Below are positions 44,747-55,744 of a stretch of DNA of 64,000 nucleotides, in pieces. How positions within the stretch are numbered: the first letter of the stretch is position 1; every line of letters starts with the position of its first letter. Made by a program: the position numbers and the translations under genes. Below the pieces are notes generated by a model. The model was not told the origin of the DNA, searched no databases, and was given only the letters and a program-made list of their open reading frames with translations. This DNA is from Dactylorhiza incarnata (lineage: Eukaryota > Streptophyta > Magnoliopsida > Asparagales > Orchidaceae). The stretch lies in the NCBI GenBank assembly GCA_033032865.1, contig JAWHQI010000328.1:2728001-2792000 (forward strand). Direction: 5' to 3'.

Positions 44747-45368
44747 ATGGTGCAGGAGGAAACTGAGCTGGTGTGATCTCTGGGGCAGAATCAAAAATAG
44801 AGACAGAATGCACTGTTCTCTTTCTCTTTTTAGATGTTGAAGCCTCAGAACCTGCCTTGGGTTCAGTTGTGTCAGGAGTCGGTGAGGTAGCCCATTCTGA
44901 ATACTCTTTCAGACTCTTCAAGTAATCAACATCATCTGAAAGGAGAGCCTACGCCCCCTATATTGATGACTCCCCCTGGACTGTAGGAAAACTTTTGGAA
45001 GGAGAGTTTGGAGCAGGTGTCAGAAGCAACTTGGAGGTGATGGCCGGTTCACCTTCAGAAATATAGGGAGGGGGAGGATTTGCCATATATATTGAAGCAG
45101 GAGGAGGCCTGCTGGAAAACTTCTCCCCCTGCTTTATATCGTTGATGAACGATATAAAGACACCAGCAGGCATAACTAATGATTTCAGCTCCTGCTCAAA
45201 GGCATTCGTCTGCGCTGTAAGGTTCTACAACCTTCTATGTTGAGCACATAACTTCCTATGGCAGTCTTCAGAAAATTCCAGATATAGAGACAAAAATTGA
45301 GATAACAGTGTCTCTATTGCTTGATTAACTGCTTCAACGAGGTCTTGAGGATCTTGAGGAGATGCCAT
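44747..45368 (-). pseudogene. ORF3 of element E, truncated
   Basis: The ATG at 45366-45368 (MASPQDPQDL) is 17 bases downstream of CCTTGCAG|GT. The N-terminal block AVNQAIETLLSQFLSLYLEFSEDCHRKLCAQH corresponds to element D. QGEK and VQGESS correspond to internal polypurine motifs, and a third QGE site reads TAG-GGG. The remainder (KSLKEYSEWATSPTP...KKRKRTVHSVS) runs into the 3' LTR of D. Several stops are present. Confidence 0.75.
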
Positions 45369-45539
45369 TGCTGACTTGTAGATACCTGCAAGGAAAGGGA
45401 AAGAAAGAAGTAGAGAGGAAAATGAAAGAGAGTGAAAGGGAGAGTATTTGAAAGCACAATAGATTCGACGTCTAAGTTGCTTAAAAGAAGACGATTCATC
45501 GCAACTTAGGGTTGTATTCAAATCAATGTCAAAAATAGA

Positions 45540-45800
45540 TGAAATCAGCACGCCAAAACATGTCGACGTAGCTTATAGAAGCAAGTCAGCATGCGCTTTG
45601 CATAGTCGATGTAGCGTCGATTAGAAATCAACATGGCTCCGAATAAAGTCAGCAAGTATGAAGTTGACGTAAGCGTCGATATGCATTCGACGCTGCGTCG
45701 AGTGCTATTCGAATGAACTATCCCAGACATCTCTCAAAGCTAATGTTGAGTAGAAATCGATGGTGCGTCGATTTGTATTCGACACAGCTTTGATTAAACA
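45540..45800. repeat. CGTCGA array between pol and ORF3, element E
   Basis: It is a decayed array with GCGTCGA and TCGACGC half-sites and many CpG-to-TpG/CpA changes, in the same relative place as in elements 2, C and D. Confidence 0.78.
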
Positions 45801-45888
45801 GTTATATATTGCTCAAAATTTTTGCTATTTTTCCCAGCAATAACTTTTTATGAAAATATGTTTGTTTACATAATATATATGTGTCATA

Positions 45889-48800
45889 AAGAGCTCCATC
45901 AAGCATTCCTAGTGCATTGATGAAGATGTTGTGCTTATTTTCATCAAGTGGCTTAGTGAAGATGGCATCCCTTTGAATATTAGTGGAAATGTATTGAAGG
46001 TTAATCTTACCCTTCTCAACATTATCCCTGAGAAAGTGGTGTCTTATGTCTATGTGCTTAGTTCTACCGTGGAGAACAAGATTGGAAGCTATAGAAATAG
46101 CACTAGAACTGTCATAGAATATTGTGGAATTGACAAGAGAAAAGTTGTAATCTAACAACTGATTTTGCATCCATAATATTTGTGAGCAGCAGAGTCTAGC
46201 ACCCAGGAATTGATAGGTTCATGAGGTGCTTTTTCTATCAAGCCTGCATCCAGCATAGTCTGCATCTGAATAGTGTACTACGGAAAATCAAGATTCTGCT
46301 AGATAACACAAGCCATGTTCAGGTGTACCCTTCAGATATCTGAGTATTCTTTTTACAGAACTCATGTGGGACTCCTTGGGGTCAACCTGAAATCTAGCAC
46401 ATATACAGGTAGCAAACATAATATCTGGGTCTGCTAGCTGTCAGAAAGAGAAGTGAGCCAATGGCTTCTCTATAAGTCTTCTGATCAAAGGACTCACCCT
46501 TTTCATCTCTATCAAGAACAACATTGGTAGACATAGGGGTTTTCATGACAGAGGCATTTTCCATCTCAAACCTCTTGATAAGTTCTCTGGTATACTTGGA
46601 TTGGGATATGAAAATGTCATCTGCATTTTGCCTTACTTGGAGGCCAAGGAAATAGGATAATTCCCCCATGCTACTCATCTCAAATCTAGACCGCATTAGG
46701 TATGCAAACCTTTTGCATAGTGTTTGATCTGTTGAGCCAAATATAATATCATCTACATATATCTGTACTAGTAGTAGCTGATTTTTATGTGCTCTTGTGA
46801 AAAGTGTTTTATCCACCTTGCCTCTTTCAAAAGAGTGTTCCAGAAGAAAGATGGATAAGGTCTCATACCATGCTCTTTGATCTTGCTTGAGGTCTTATAG
46901 TGCTTTACCTAATCTATAAACAAAAGAGGGATAAGATGGATTGACAAAACTTGGGGGCTGCTCCACATAAACTTCTTCCTGAAGAGTTCCATTTAGAAAT
47001 GCACTCTTCACATCCATATGATAGACTTTAATCTTCATATGTGCAGCATATGCAAGGAACATTATGTTTGCTTCCAACCTTGACACTTGAGCAAATGTCT
47101 AGTTGAAGTCAATCCACTCCTCTTGCCTATATCCTTGAGCCACAAGCCTGAGAATGTTTCTGACTATGACTCCAGTTGAGTCCATCTTGTTCTTGAATAC
47201 CCATTTTGTTCTAATTACTGGGTAATTACTTGGTCTTTCAACCAAGGTCCAGACCTTGCTCCTTTCAAATTGAGCTAGCTCCTCCTGCATGGCAGCTATC
47301 CAATGAGGATCACTGTCTGCTTCTTCAAACTTCTTAGGCTCATATTATGAGAGGAAGCACTGCAGCATGGTTTCATGGGTTATCTGATTCCTTGTCTTGA
47401 CTCTCACTGTCAGATCTCCTATAACCTGAGTTGGAGGGTGATCCCTTAGGGTCATCCTGGTTCTTGTTGAGCTGTCCATTGGATTCACCACCTCATGAAT
47501 TTCCACTTGCTCATTGACCGTGGGATCACTATCTTCATTCTCTTGAATGATCTCTGTTTCTGGTAGAGAAGGTGCTCTGATTTCATCCTCATCTCTAGCA
47601 TAGTCTTCATCTGAGTCATTCTTAGCTTGGTGTTTGCCTTTGTCTTGACAATCTGATGGATGGTCCATGATGCAGAGCCTTTCAACTTGATCTACAAGTT
47701 GATCTTCTTCCTGCAATATAGTATTGGTGGAAGTTTCCTTTCCCTTGTAAAACATGTTTGTTTCATCAAAGACCACATGGGTTGACTCCTCAATTTTGAG
47801 AGAGCTTTTATAAAAACACCTATAGGCCTTTCTTGATGAGGAATATCCTAAAAATATCCCATCATCAGCCTTGTTGTCAAATTTGGCAAGATGACTTTTT
47901 CCATTGTTTATAATGAAGCAAGTACTCCCAAAAATCCTAAAGTATGTGACTATATGTGTCTTTTCCTTCAATAACTCATAGAGAGTCTTCAACTTAGTCT
48001 TGTGGATGAGACTTCTATTCAGAACATAATTGACAGTATTCACTGCCTCAGTCCAAAAGGACTTTGGCAAATTGGATTCAGCCAATAATATCCTTCCTGA
48101 TTCAATTAGAGTTCTATTTTTCCTTTCGACCACATCATTTTGTTGGGGGGTTCTAAGAGCTGAAAAGTTTTGTCTTATCCCTTCATCCTCACAAAATCTA
48201 TACATTAACTGATTTTCAAACTCAGTACCATGATCACTTTTGATCACAACAAGCTGAGTGTTGAATTTAGATTGAATCTTGAGAGGATCTTGAAGGTGTC
48301 TGACTTAGCTTTTAGAAAGAACACCCAGCTGAATCTAGAAAAGTCATCAACAATACCTAAACTATAGGACTTACCTGCTAAGCTTTGAGTGGAGATGAGA
48401 CCAAATAGGTCAGTGTGCAACAAATATAGGGTTCTGGGGGAAATATCCTTACCAATTGGTTTGAATGATGACTTGATCTGCTTTCCTAGTTGGCAGGCTC
48501 TACATGGATGACATTTCTTAAACTTACCAATTGGTAAGCCTCTTACTAGGTTTTGCTTGGATAGCTTAGCTATGGTGTTAAAGTTTAGATGGCTAAGTCT
48601 CCTATACCACAACTCATTGTTTTCTTATTGGGAGTTAAATAAGCAGACCTCAAACTTAGAATATTTAAAATATACTACATAGACCTTACCCTTCCTATGT
48701 CTGTCAATACTATTTGGTTGTTTATGGAACTAACTATATGACATAAGAACTTGGTGAATACAACTTTGTATTCACCATCACATAACTGACTGATACTAAT

Positions 48801-48994
48801 TAGATTATGTTGAAGACCTTCAGCATAAGCTACTTTAGAAAAGGAGATTTCTCCAATTATGAGCACACCATATCCTTTGGTCTGACCAGAGTGGGAGTTC
48901 CCAAAAATTAACTTAGGGCCTTCCTTGGCCTTGTAGTTTTCCAGCACCTCCTTTGCTCCAGTCATATGCATGGAGCATCACTGTCCAAATACCA
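45889..48994 (-). pseudogene. pol: Pol of element E, multiple breaks
   Basis: From right to left: protease with a damaged site (MHMTGAKEVLENYKAKEGPK near 48970), integrase zinc domain (WYRRLSHLNFNTIAKL, near 48610; first His replaced by Tyr), integrase core ([16 protein letters not shown]), RT start (47290), [11 protein letters not shown] region with a Q-to-H change (near 47020), YVDDIIFGSTD (about 46745) and RNase H end (NVEKGKINLQYI...IFTKPLDE). Part of RNase H between about 46180 and 46395 is deleted or scrambled. The TAG that ends Pol in element D is TAT here, so the frame runs on to 45802. Confidence 0.87.
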
Positions 48995-49036
48995 CTACTG
49001 GTTTGTGGTTGAACAGTCTCCTCTCTGCACATGCAA

Positions 49037-51185
49037 TTAAACATTAGCATAGACCCTCACTTGGTGAGGTCTCTTTCTTCTATCATCATATGGAGTTATG
49101 AAAGAATAAGTTGGTCTTTCATTATACCCCTTAAGGTGAAGAAGTACTAGTTTATTATGCCAGCAATGTTTGGCCTTGTGCCCAAATTTAGAACAACAAA
49201 AGCATCTAGAGATGAAAGTTGTAATAAAGAGAGAGGTCTAGATGTTTGAAAATTTCTTTCTGGAAACATGCGTCGAGAAGAAATCGACGCATCTTTAGAG
49301 TTGCGTCGAGTGTAATTCGACATGTCTGCATAATTACGTCGATAATAATTTGATGCAGAATATTGGTTGCGTCGGATAGAATTCGACACCCTCATACTTG
49401 CTTCGAGATGATGTCAAAGTATATGCAGAACTCCGTCGAGTTTCATTCGACGCATCTTTAAAACTGCTTCGAGTTCTATTCGACGCATGATTTCTTTTAT
49501 TAAGAATTTTATGATCTTTTATTATATTTTCTGAGGGGTGCTTACCTAGAATTCCTATGTGATTAGTATTATTTACCCTATTAAAAATAATGATTTTATT
49601 AGGGTTGTTATTTAGTTCTTCACATGATTCTAAGTTGTTATTAGGTTGATTTATACTAGACATAATGAACAATACATAATTTTCCCAGGCAGGTCTGCTA
49701 GGATTAGTGTGTTGGTGGATGGATATGATCCTAGATCAAGATGGTTAAATCTCTTGGAGAGATTTTGTGTGATGTCCTTAAGCTTTTGACTCCTCCCATT
49801 GAGTGGGTCCTCAAAGGCTTTTGCCTTTATAAGCTCTTTTTTAGATTAGAATTTTCATTATCTAATGTATCTATTTCTTTTTCCTTCCTATACACCTGAT
49901 TCCTTAATTCATAGTTGACTGAATATAGGTTATCTTTCCTAAGGTCTTCTAGCTCTTCTCTAATTATGTTAAGTTCTTTTTGGCTGTTAATATAATCTTG
50001 ACAATTTTTTTTAAAATAGTCTTTAAAATTTTCTGAAGTGAAATCAAATTTATCAAAAATAGTTACCTGATTCTCTTCAGTAGAATCTTCCAAATCCATT
50101 AAGCATGCTTCTTCAATTGCACTCTCTTCATCACTGTCAGATGAAGAGGAACTTGACTCAGACTCTGAGTCACACCAGGTTTCAGCAATGTAACCTTTCC
50201 CCTTTTTCTTATCCTTCTTCCTGAAGGATTTCTTCTTGTGCTCCTTCTTCTTGCTACTTTTGTCGCTTTCCTCTTCAGGACATTCTGGAGAAATATGCTC
50301 AGGTTTTCTATAAGGAAAAAAATTATTTCCTATTTAGGAGTTTTGTCAAACCTTGGTTTGCTTGAACTCCTCTCCTTAATTCCTTCTAGAGTCCTCTGTC
50401 TTGACCCATCTCTTGAATCTTCTGGCCAAGAGATTGAACATCTCTTCCTCATAAGTGGAAGTCTCTCCTTCAGCAGCCTTCAGAGCAAGTGTCCTTTCCT
50501 TAGGAGTTGAGAGTTTCTCCTTTACTTTTGTCTCAGCCCTACTTTTTAGTAGGAACTCATAGGACTTAAGCTTGCCTTGCAGAGAAACTATAGATATTTC
50601 TCTATGACATCTGGACTCTCTGATAGCCCAGATTCTTGAGTCTCCTGTGCTTGGGAAACACATAAGGAGCTTGTCATTAATTTCTGTCGGAGAAATTTCT
50701 TTACCTAGTCTCTTCAGCTCATTTATGATGGTGTTGAACCTATCATACATCTCAGCCACACTTTCCTCAGCCTTTTTCTGAAAGTTCTTATATTGTGATA
50801 TGAGAATGGACTTTTTGTCCTTCCTTTCATCAGAGCCGCCCTCAACTAATCTGGAGAGAGATTCCCATATTTCTTTAGCTGAGTTGCAATCAGCAATCTT
50901 CTGGAATATGTCATCAGACATAGTTGATACCAGAATATTCATGGCTTTGGCATCACATGCCTTCACCTTCTTTTCAGCATCAGTCCACTCTGCTCTAGGG
51001 ACAACTGTTTGTGTCACTATCCTACTGGCATATTTTCTGACTGGGACTGGAGGTCCTAAAATAATGACATTAAAAATGTCTTCATCAATAGAGTTCATAT
51101 ATAGTTTTATTCTGGCCTTCCAGAGTGTAAACTTATTAAGATTACACACTGGTAGTCTAGTTGATGCATAGTCCTTGGAACTCAT
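49037..51185 (-). pseudogene. gag: Gag of element E, broken
   Basis: It starts MSSKDYASTRLPVCNLNKFTLWKARIKLYMNS at 51185 and is open for 269 codons, then shifts near 50376 just before the zinc knuckle, whose sequence (near 50280-50330) is degenerate. The coiled-coil part is visible at 50099-49827, the asparagine-rich part at 49672, and the serine/arginine palindrome repeat at about 49485-49265. It ends in TAA at 49037-49039, with the pol frame directly beyond. Confidence 0.85.
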
Positions 51186-51270
51186 ATTTATTTTAAAATA
51201 GTTTTAAATATAAAAATATGAGTTAGGAGATCTTTAGAACAAGGTGTTAGCCTTTTTATGATCAACCACC

Positions 51271-51281
51271 CTCTGATACCA
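51271..51281 (-). other. Primer binding site of element E
   Basis: TGGTATCAGAG on the minus strand, two bases inside the 5' LTR. Confidence 0.88.
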
Positions 51282-51283
51282 AT

Positions 51284-53020
51284 TGAAAGTGCACAGTGTG
51301 CCTCTGAGTATTCTCTAGAGGGAGGGGGGGGGGGGGGGGGTAAATAGAGTTTTAAAAACTTTACCCTAAATGTGCACACAAAATAAATTAATTCTAACAA
51401 TTATACAATCAACAATACAAACACAGAATAAACTAGTCACAGAAATCTAAAAAAAGAAAACAGTAAAGAGGGATAGCACAGAAAAGCAAACACAGAAGAC
51501 ACATAATTTTTATAGTGGTTCCCCAAAGTGTGGGTAGTCCACTATTCTACCACCTTAGTAGGATTGCACTATCTAGTGCCTGAGTCTTTTGATAAGGAGA
51601 CTCTCAGAACCACTGAGTGTTTTGATAAGGAGACTCTTAGAATCACACACTGAGTCTTTTGACAAGGAGACTCTTAGAACCACTGAGTATTTTGCTAAGG
51701 TGACTCTTAGAACCAACTGAATCCTTTAGAGAGGGATTCTTAAAACTCTTTCTTTAGGTTATAGAATAAGAACAAAGAAGTAAAGAAGAAGAAGAAGAGG
51801 ATTCTTCTGTATGAATCCTTCTGCAACTGTCACTCAGGATGCTGTCACTTGCTGTTTCTTCAAGATCTGTATTAAATGAACCCTTGCTTAAGATAGTAAT
51901 GGATGCAAGGGTTATGAGCTTTTGATCCTGATATGCTCTCTGTACTTTTATTAGCCTCATGTTGTTAGATGAGATGAGAAAGAAGCAGCAGCCTTGTTTG
52001 ATGTTCCTGTACAGAGATTTTCTTTGGTCTTCTATTCTATCAGTAAAGCTTGAGGAAGAAGAAGAAGACATAAATAATAGAACTAATTCATTGGAGTTGC
52101 CTTGCTTCCACAACATACTTATTCTCTGTCCATTAGTGTTTGAATTTTTTTCTTCTTCTGGTTTGTCCTTAGATGGAATGTTCATTGGACAATAAATGTC
52201 TCCTTCTATTTTTGTTCATGACCCGTCATTTCTGGTTTGAATATATTCCAAGAATATCTTTGCTTTTTCTCTGGGATAGTCCTTTCCATTATTGGCATTA
52301 ATCGACCTGTTGTAATTCAAATTTCATCTTAGAAGAACTTTTGGAAAAGGATCGGAAAGGACAGAAGAAGACATTCTATTTCTGTATGTATTCGACGTTG
52401 CATCAAATTCTTTTTCCTTCTAGTCAACGCACTTCTAAGTTCTTATAGAAGTAGCTTCGAAATCCTTCTCAGCTTTGAATGAACTCAGATGTCGACGTAG
52501 CGAGGAGTTCATTATCCTTCATATCGACGCACCTCTGAGTTTTTATAAAATCAGCTTCGAAATCCTTCTCAGCTCTGAATGAACCCAGATGTCGATGTTG
52601 CGTCGAATACTAATCGATGTATCCATCGAGTTGAAGACTTGGACTTAAACTTCATCTACTGTGTCGAATTGTAATCAAAGTTACGTCAACTTCTAAAATG
52701 GCTTTGGCTGTCTCTTCCTTCCGCGTCGAGTTCATTTCGATGTTGCGTCGCCTTCACTTATTACTTCGACAAGTAGACTGAGTTACTTCGACTTTCAGTC
52801 AAAGTTGCATCAACATCTAGTCAAAGTTCCGTCGAATTCAATTCGATGCAAGTTTACCTCAGCTGTATTTTATGCTTATTTTGGACAAGACTTGACACGC
52901 TAAGGTGAGTGTGATATCCTAAGACATCTAATGACCATTACCCTTTCTATACAATATGGGTAATACATCCTAACTGATGAAATCACTTTTTAGATAAATC
53001 ACAGGGTGTTTTTCCCAACA
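51284..53020 (-). repeat. 5' LTR of element E
   Basis: It is 1737 bp, reading TGTTGGGAAAAAC to GTGCACTTTCA on the minus strand. It carries a heavily decayed CGTCGA array (about 52388-52850), leader hairpins (51575-51745) and a G17 run at 51324-51340. Confidence 0.88.
51324..51340. repeat. G17 run in element E LTR tail
   Basis: Seventeen consecutive G expand the C-run that all LTR families in this window carry next to TATTCAC. The true length is uncertain because such runs are error-prone in sequencing. Confidence 0.9.
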
Positions 53021-53427
53021 GAATGCCCCCATTCCATCCTCCATCCCGCCGTTGCTTTGAGTTGCTGCACTAGCCATTGCTAGTGGCATGCTTAGTAATG
53101 AAGTGCCCACGACCTTCACTCTACCAATGCGATTCCTCCATCCGCTAGCCTACTCCTTCATCCGCCAGCCGGAGCAGAGCATAGCGGCCTACAGTAGTTT
53201 CATATACCAAGTGAAGCGGTGCATTCGACCCACAATAGTTAAATTAGTTTTTCTTTGTTTGTCTTTTCAAAACATCTAAAACCCCATTGAAATTTAAAAA
53301 ATCTTTATAATTAGTTTTCTCGACGATAAAGTCACACAACCCATCTTGCGTTCCTCTGAGATCGATAATTGGGGAGTTCCTCAGATTTTATATTACTTGT
53401 GTTTCCGGTACACTTGATGTGAGTGCA
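53021..53427. other. Unassigned segment between elements E and F
   Basis: A GC-richer first half holds a short plus-strand frame at 53088-53279 of unknown nature. The second half (GATCGATAATTGGGGAG, TTTCCGGTACACTTG) has the look of a Ty3/gypsy LTR end. The evidence is too weak for a firm call. Confidence 0.35.
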
Positions 53428-54166
53428 TCATCATTCTTGAGAGAAATAAGACTTCTTCATTCAAGAAAGTTCAGCACAGATCCAGATCAGAAGGTTCATT
53501 TTATTGGAGATTCTGTGTTGCTGCTAAAGAAGGCTTTCTATTCAGAAAAGCATAAGAAGACTCAAGCTATTCAAAGCTCTATCTTTTAGAGTCTAAATAT
53601 GTAATATCTTATTATAAACATCTTATGTAGGATCTCTTTGAGATCTGAGTTGTAGGGTTGTGTTGACATCATGAGTGTAGGACTTTCGAGAAAGTCTGAG
53701 TTGTAGGATCCTTGCTGGATCTGAACTGTAGGAGTCGTTGCACTCTGCGGTAGGATCTGTGAAGACCTAAGATAGGATTTTTGAGGAAATCTGAGATGTA
53801 GGATCTTTGTTGGGGATCTTAGTTGTAGGTGTGCTTGCACTATGAGGTAGGGTTGCTGCTGACACCTCAGGTAGGATTCCAAGAGGGAATATGAGTTGTA
53901 GTGGACTTGCTGAGTTCTTGAGTTGTAAGATCTGGTAGATCTGAGATTATGGAGGAGTTGGCTGAGCCTAGCATACTTCTAGATATGTGAAGGGGGCAGT
54001 GGAGTACCCACACTGGGGAACTACTATAAATCCTGGTGTGCTTTCTGTGGTGTGATTTCTGGTTTTATTCTTTAAAGCTAATTTAATTTTATACTCTAAA
54101 AGACTAAAACATTTTAAAACACCTATTCACCCCCTCTAGGTGATTAGACCACACCCTAGACTTTCA
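53428..54166 (+). repeat. 5' LTR remnant of element F
   Basis: It aligns with 60890-61628 of the 3' LTR. It retains the leader hairpin array (about 53629-53895) and the CACCCCCTCTAGGTGATTAG tail, but the U3 and TATA region is missing. Confidence 0.87.
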
Positions 54167-54168
54167 AG

Positions 54169-54181
54169 TGGTATCAAAGAG
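54169..54181 (+). other. Primer binding site of element F, one mismatch
   Basis: TGGTATCAAAGAG follows the LTR by two bases and differs from TGGTATCAGAG by a G-to-A change. Confidence 0.8.
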
Positions 54182-54245
54182 AGGTTGTTCAAAGAAAGTT
54201 TAACAGCTTGAACAGATCTGCCCTTGGGTGTGTCAAGTTATCACC

Positions 54246-55463
54246 ATGTCTCCTAGAGAAAACAACAAAGAGTTAAGCTCCATGAAGAAGGGAAGAAGAT
54301 CTAATGCCAAGAAATTCAAATATCTAAGTGAAAGCAGCTGCTGCTCCTCATACTCTAAAGAAGAAGCCTATAGAGGGCTAACTACAAGATGAAAAAGAGC
54401 ACCTTTTACTCTCTCAGATAGTGAGTCTGAAGATGAAGGCTGCTTTATTGCTAGAAGAGGGATAAGAGCACCTCTCACTCTCTCAGATAGTGAATTTGAG
54501 GATGAGGAGTTTTATGGGCTTGTAGCCCTATCTGAAGAAGAAGATCATGATGATTCTCATCCTGCTTGGATATGCATTCCTCACACATTTTCAATATCTG
54601 CTTCAATTGAAAAGACCAAGAGTGCATCAGATGATTGCTCATCATCTGATGAGAGAAATGCTAATGGTGAAGCAGAAGACTGATCATCATGTAACAATGA
54701 GAACCATACTGATCTATTGGAGAGGTTTGGTGCTCTCTTGACTACTCTCAAGAAGAGCAAAGAGCTAGTCAAATCTCAGGATGAGGAAATAATGTTCCTC
54801 AAGCCATTCAGATATCAAGTAGATGAGATGACCAATGAAGTGACTACAGTATCCTATGAGCTTATTATACTTCAAAAGAAGTCAGAAGCTTAGAGTAGTT
54901 TAATTAAGTCTTTGGAGGACAAGATTATTCTAGAAAGAAAGCTTATGGCTAGCTTCTCAAAGCCCAAAACTGTTCTCCCTATTATAGATAGCTTCTCCTC
55001 TCAATATAGAGAAGGACTGGGCTATAATAAGGAAGTTGGAGAGACTTGGCAAGCAAGAACTTTCTTCCAAAAGGTTGTCTCTTCCCAAGCACCATCAGCC
55101 AAAGGGAAGGAAAAGGTTTTACCTCAAAAGCGTGTTCCTAAAGTGAAGCCTGTGACTGTGCAACAATCTTCCAATTCAGTGCGCAACCACATGAATGGTT
55201 TAAGATGTGCTTATTGTAAAGCAGTCTGCCCTTCTGATCACCAACACTCCATTCAGAAGGTGACTCAGAAGAGGAGGTACAATAAATTTGAATGCTGGTG
55301 CTGTGACAAGGTTGGGCAATTTGCTATAGACTGTTGGTTCAACCCAATAGTGCCTAGAGCAAGGAATGAGAAGGCTGCTAGTAGATTTGCTATTAAGCTT
55401 CCAATAGTTAAGGTTAACAAGATCCTAGGACCCAAATTCATTTGGGTTCATAAGGAATACTAA
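54246..55463 (+). pseudogene. gag: Gag remnant of element F (C-terminal half)
   Basis: A single frame opens at ATG 54246 (MSPRENNKELSS) and runs to TAA 55463 with three internal stops (TGA near 54391, TGA near 54681, TAG near 54891). The copia N-terminal gag domain is absent. The content is a Ser/Glu-rich part, a coiled coil (about 54715-54945), a basic linker, and the knuckle relic CWCCDKVGQFAIDC where the conserved His is Gln (about 55292-55333). The tail KILGPKFIWVHKEY (to 55461) is the typical Sirevirus-like Gag end, comparable to element B. Confidence 0.78.
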
Positions 55464-55505
55464 TCCTTGTCTTGCATGTTTGTCCAATAGCCGACCAAAG
55501 GCAAA

Positions 55506-55550
55506 TGGCTATTGGACAATAGATCATCCATGCATAAGTCTGGATTAAGA
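55506..55550 (+). pseudogene. Protease stub of pol in element F
   Basis: The bases translate as WLLDNRSSMHKSG, which lines up with the protease site [13 protein letters not shown] of elements 2 and D but with the catalytic DSG reduced to DNR. Recognisable Pol ends after about 15-20 codons, and ORF3 starts 200 bases later. Confidence 0.65.
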
Positions 55551-55744
55551 AGCATTCTATCAAAGAAAAATATTATTTTCAACAAGTATATTGGATCTTG
55601 CAATCACAGTCGTTGATTCTAAGATCAAAATCCTAAGTTTGACAGCTCAGGTACGCGCCTCTTCACATTTTAAAGTAAGATATATATAAATTGGTCAAAT
55701 GTTTAGAAATAGAGTGCAACCTACATTTTCTTTAAGCCATCAGG

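Larger units (their letters stand above)
44747..53020 (-). mobile_element. Family III copia/Sirevirus element E (decayed, 3' end missing)
   Basis: In minus orientation the 5' LTR is at 51284-53020, followed leftward by primer site, gag, pol, CGTCGA array and the first part of ORF3, which is cut at 44747 by the end of element D. The missing 3' end suggests D inserted into E and the far side was later lost in the C-D deletion. Confidence 0.87.

Noticed and set aside
53088..53279. Short plus-strand frame as a host gene exon
   Set aside because: It is 63 codons with no recognised domain and no splice or promoter context; kept as unassigned DNA.
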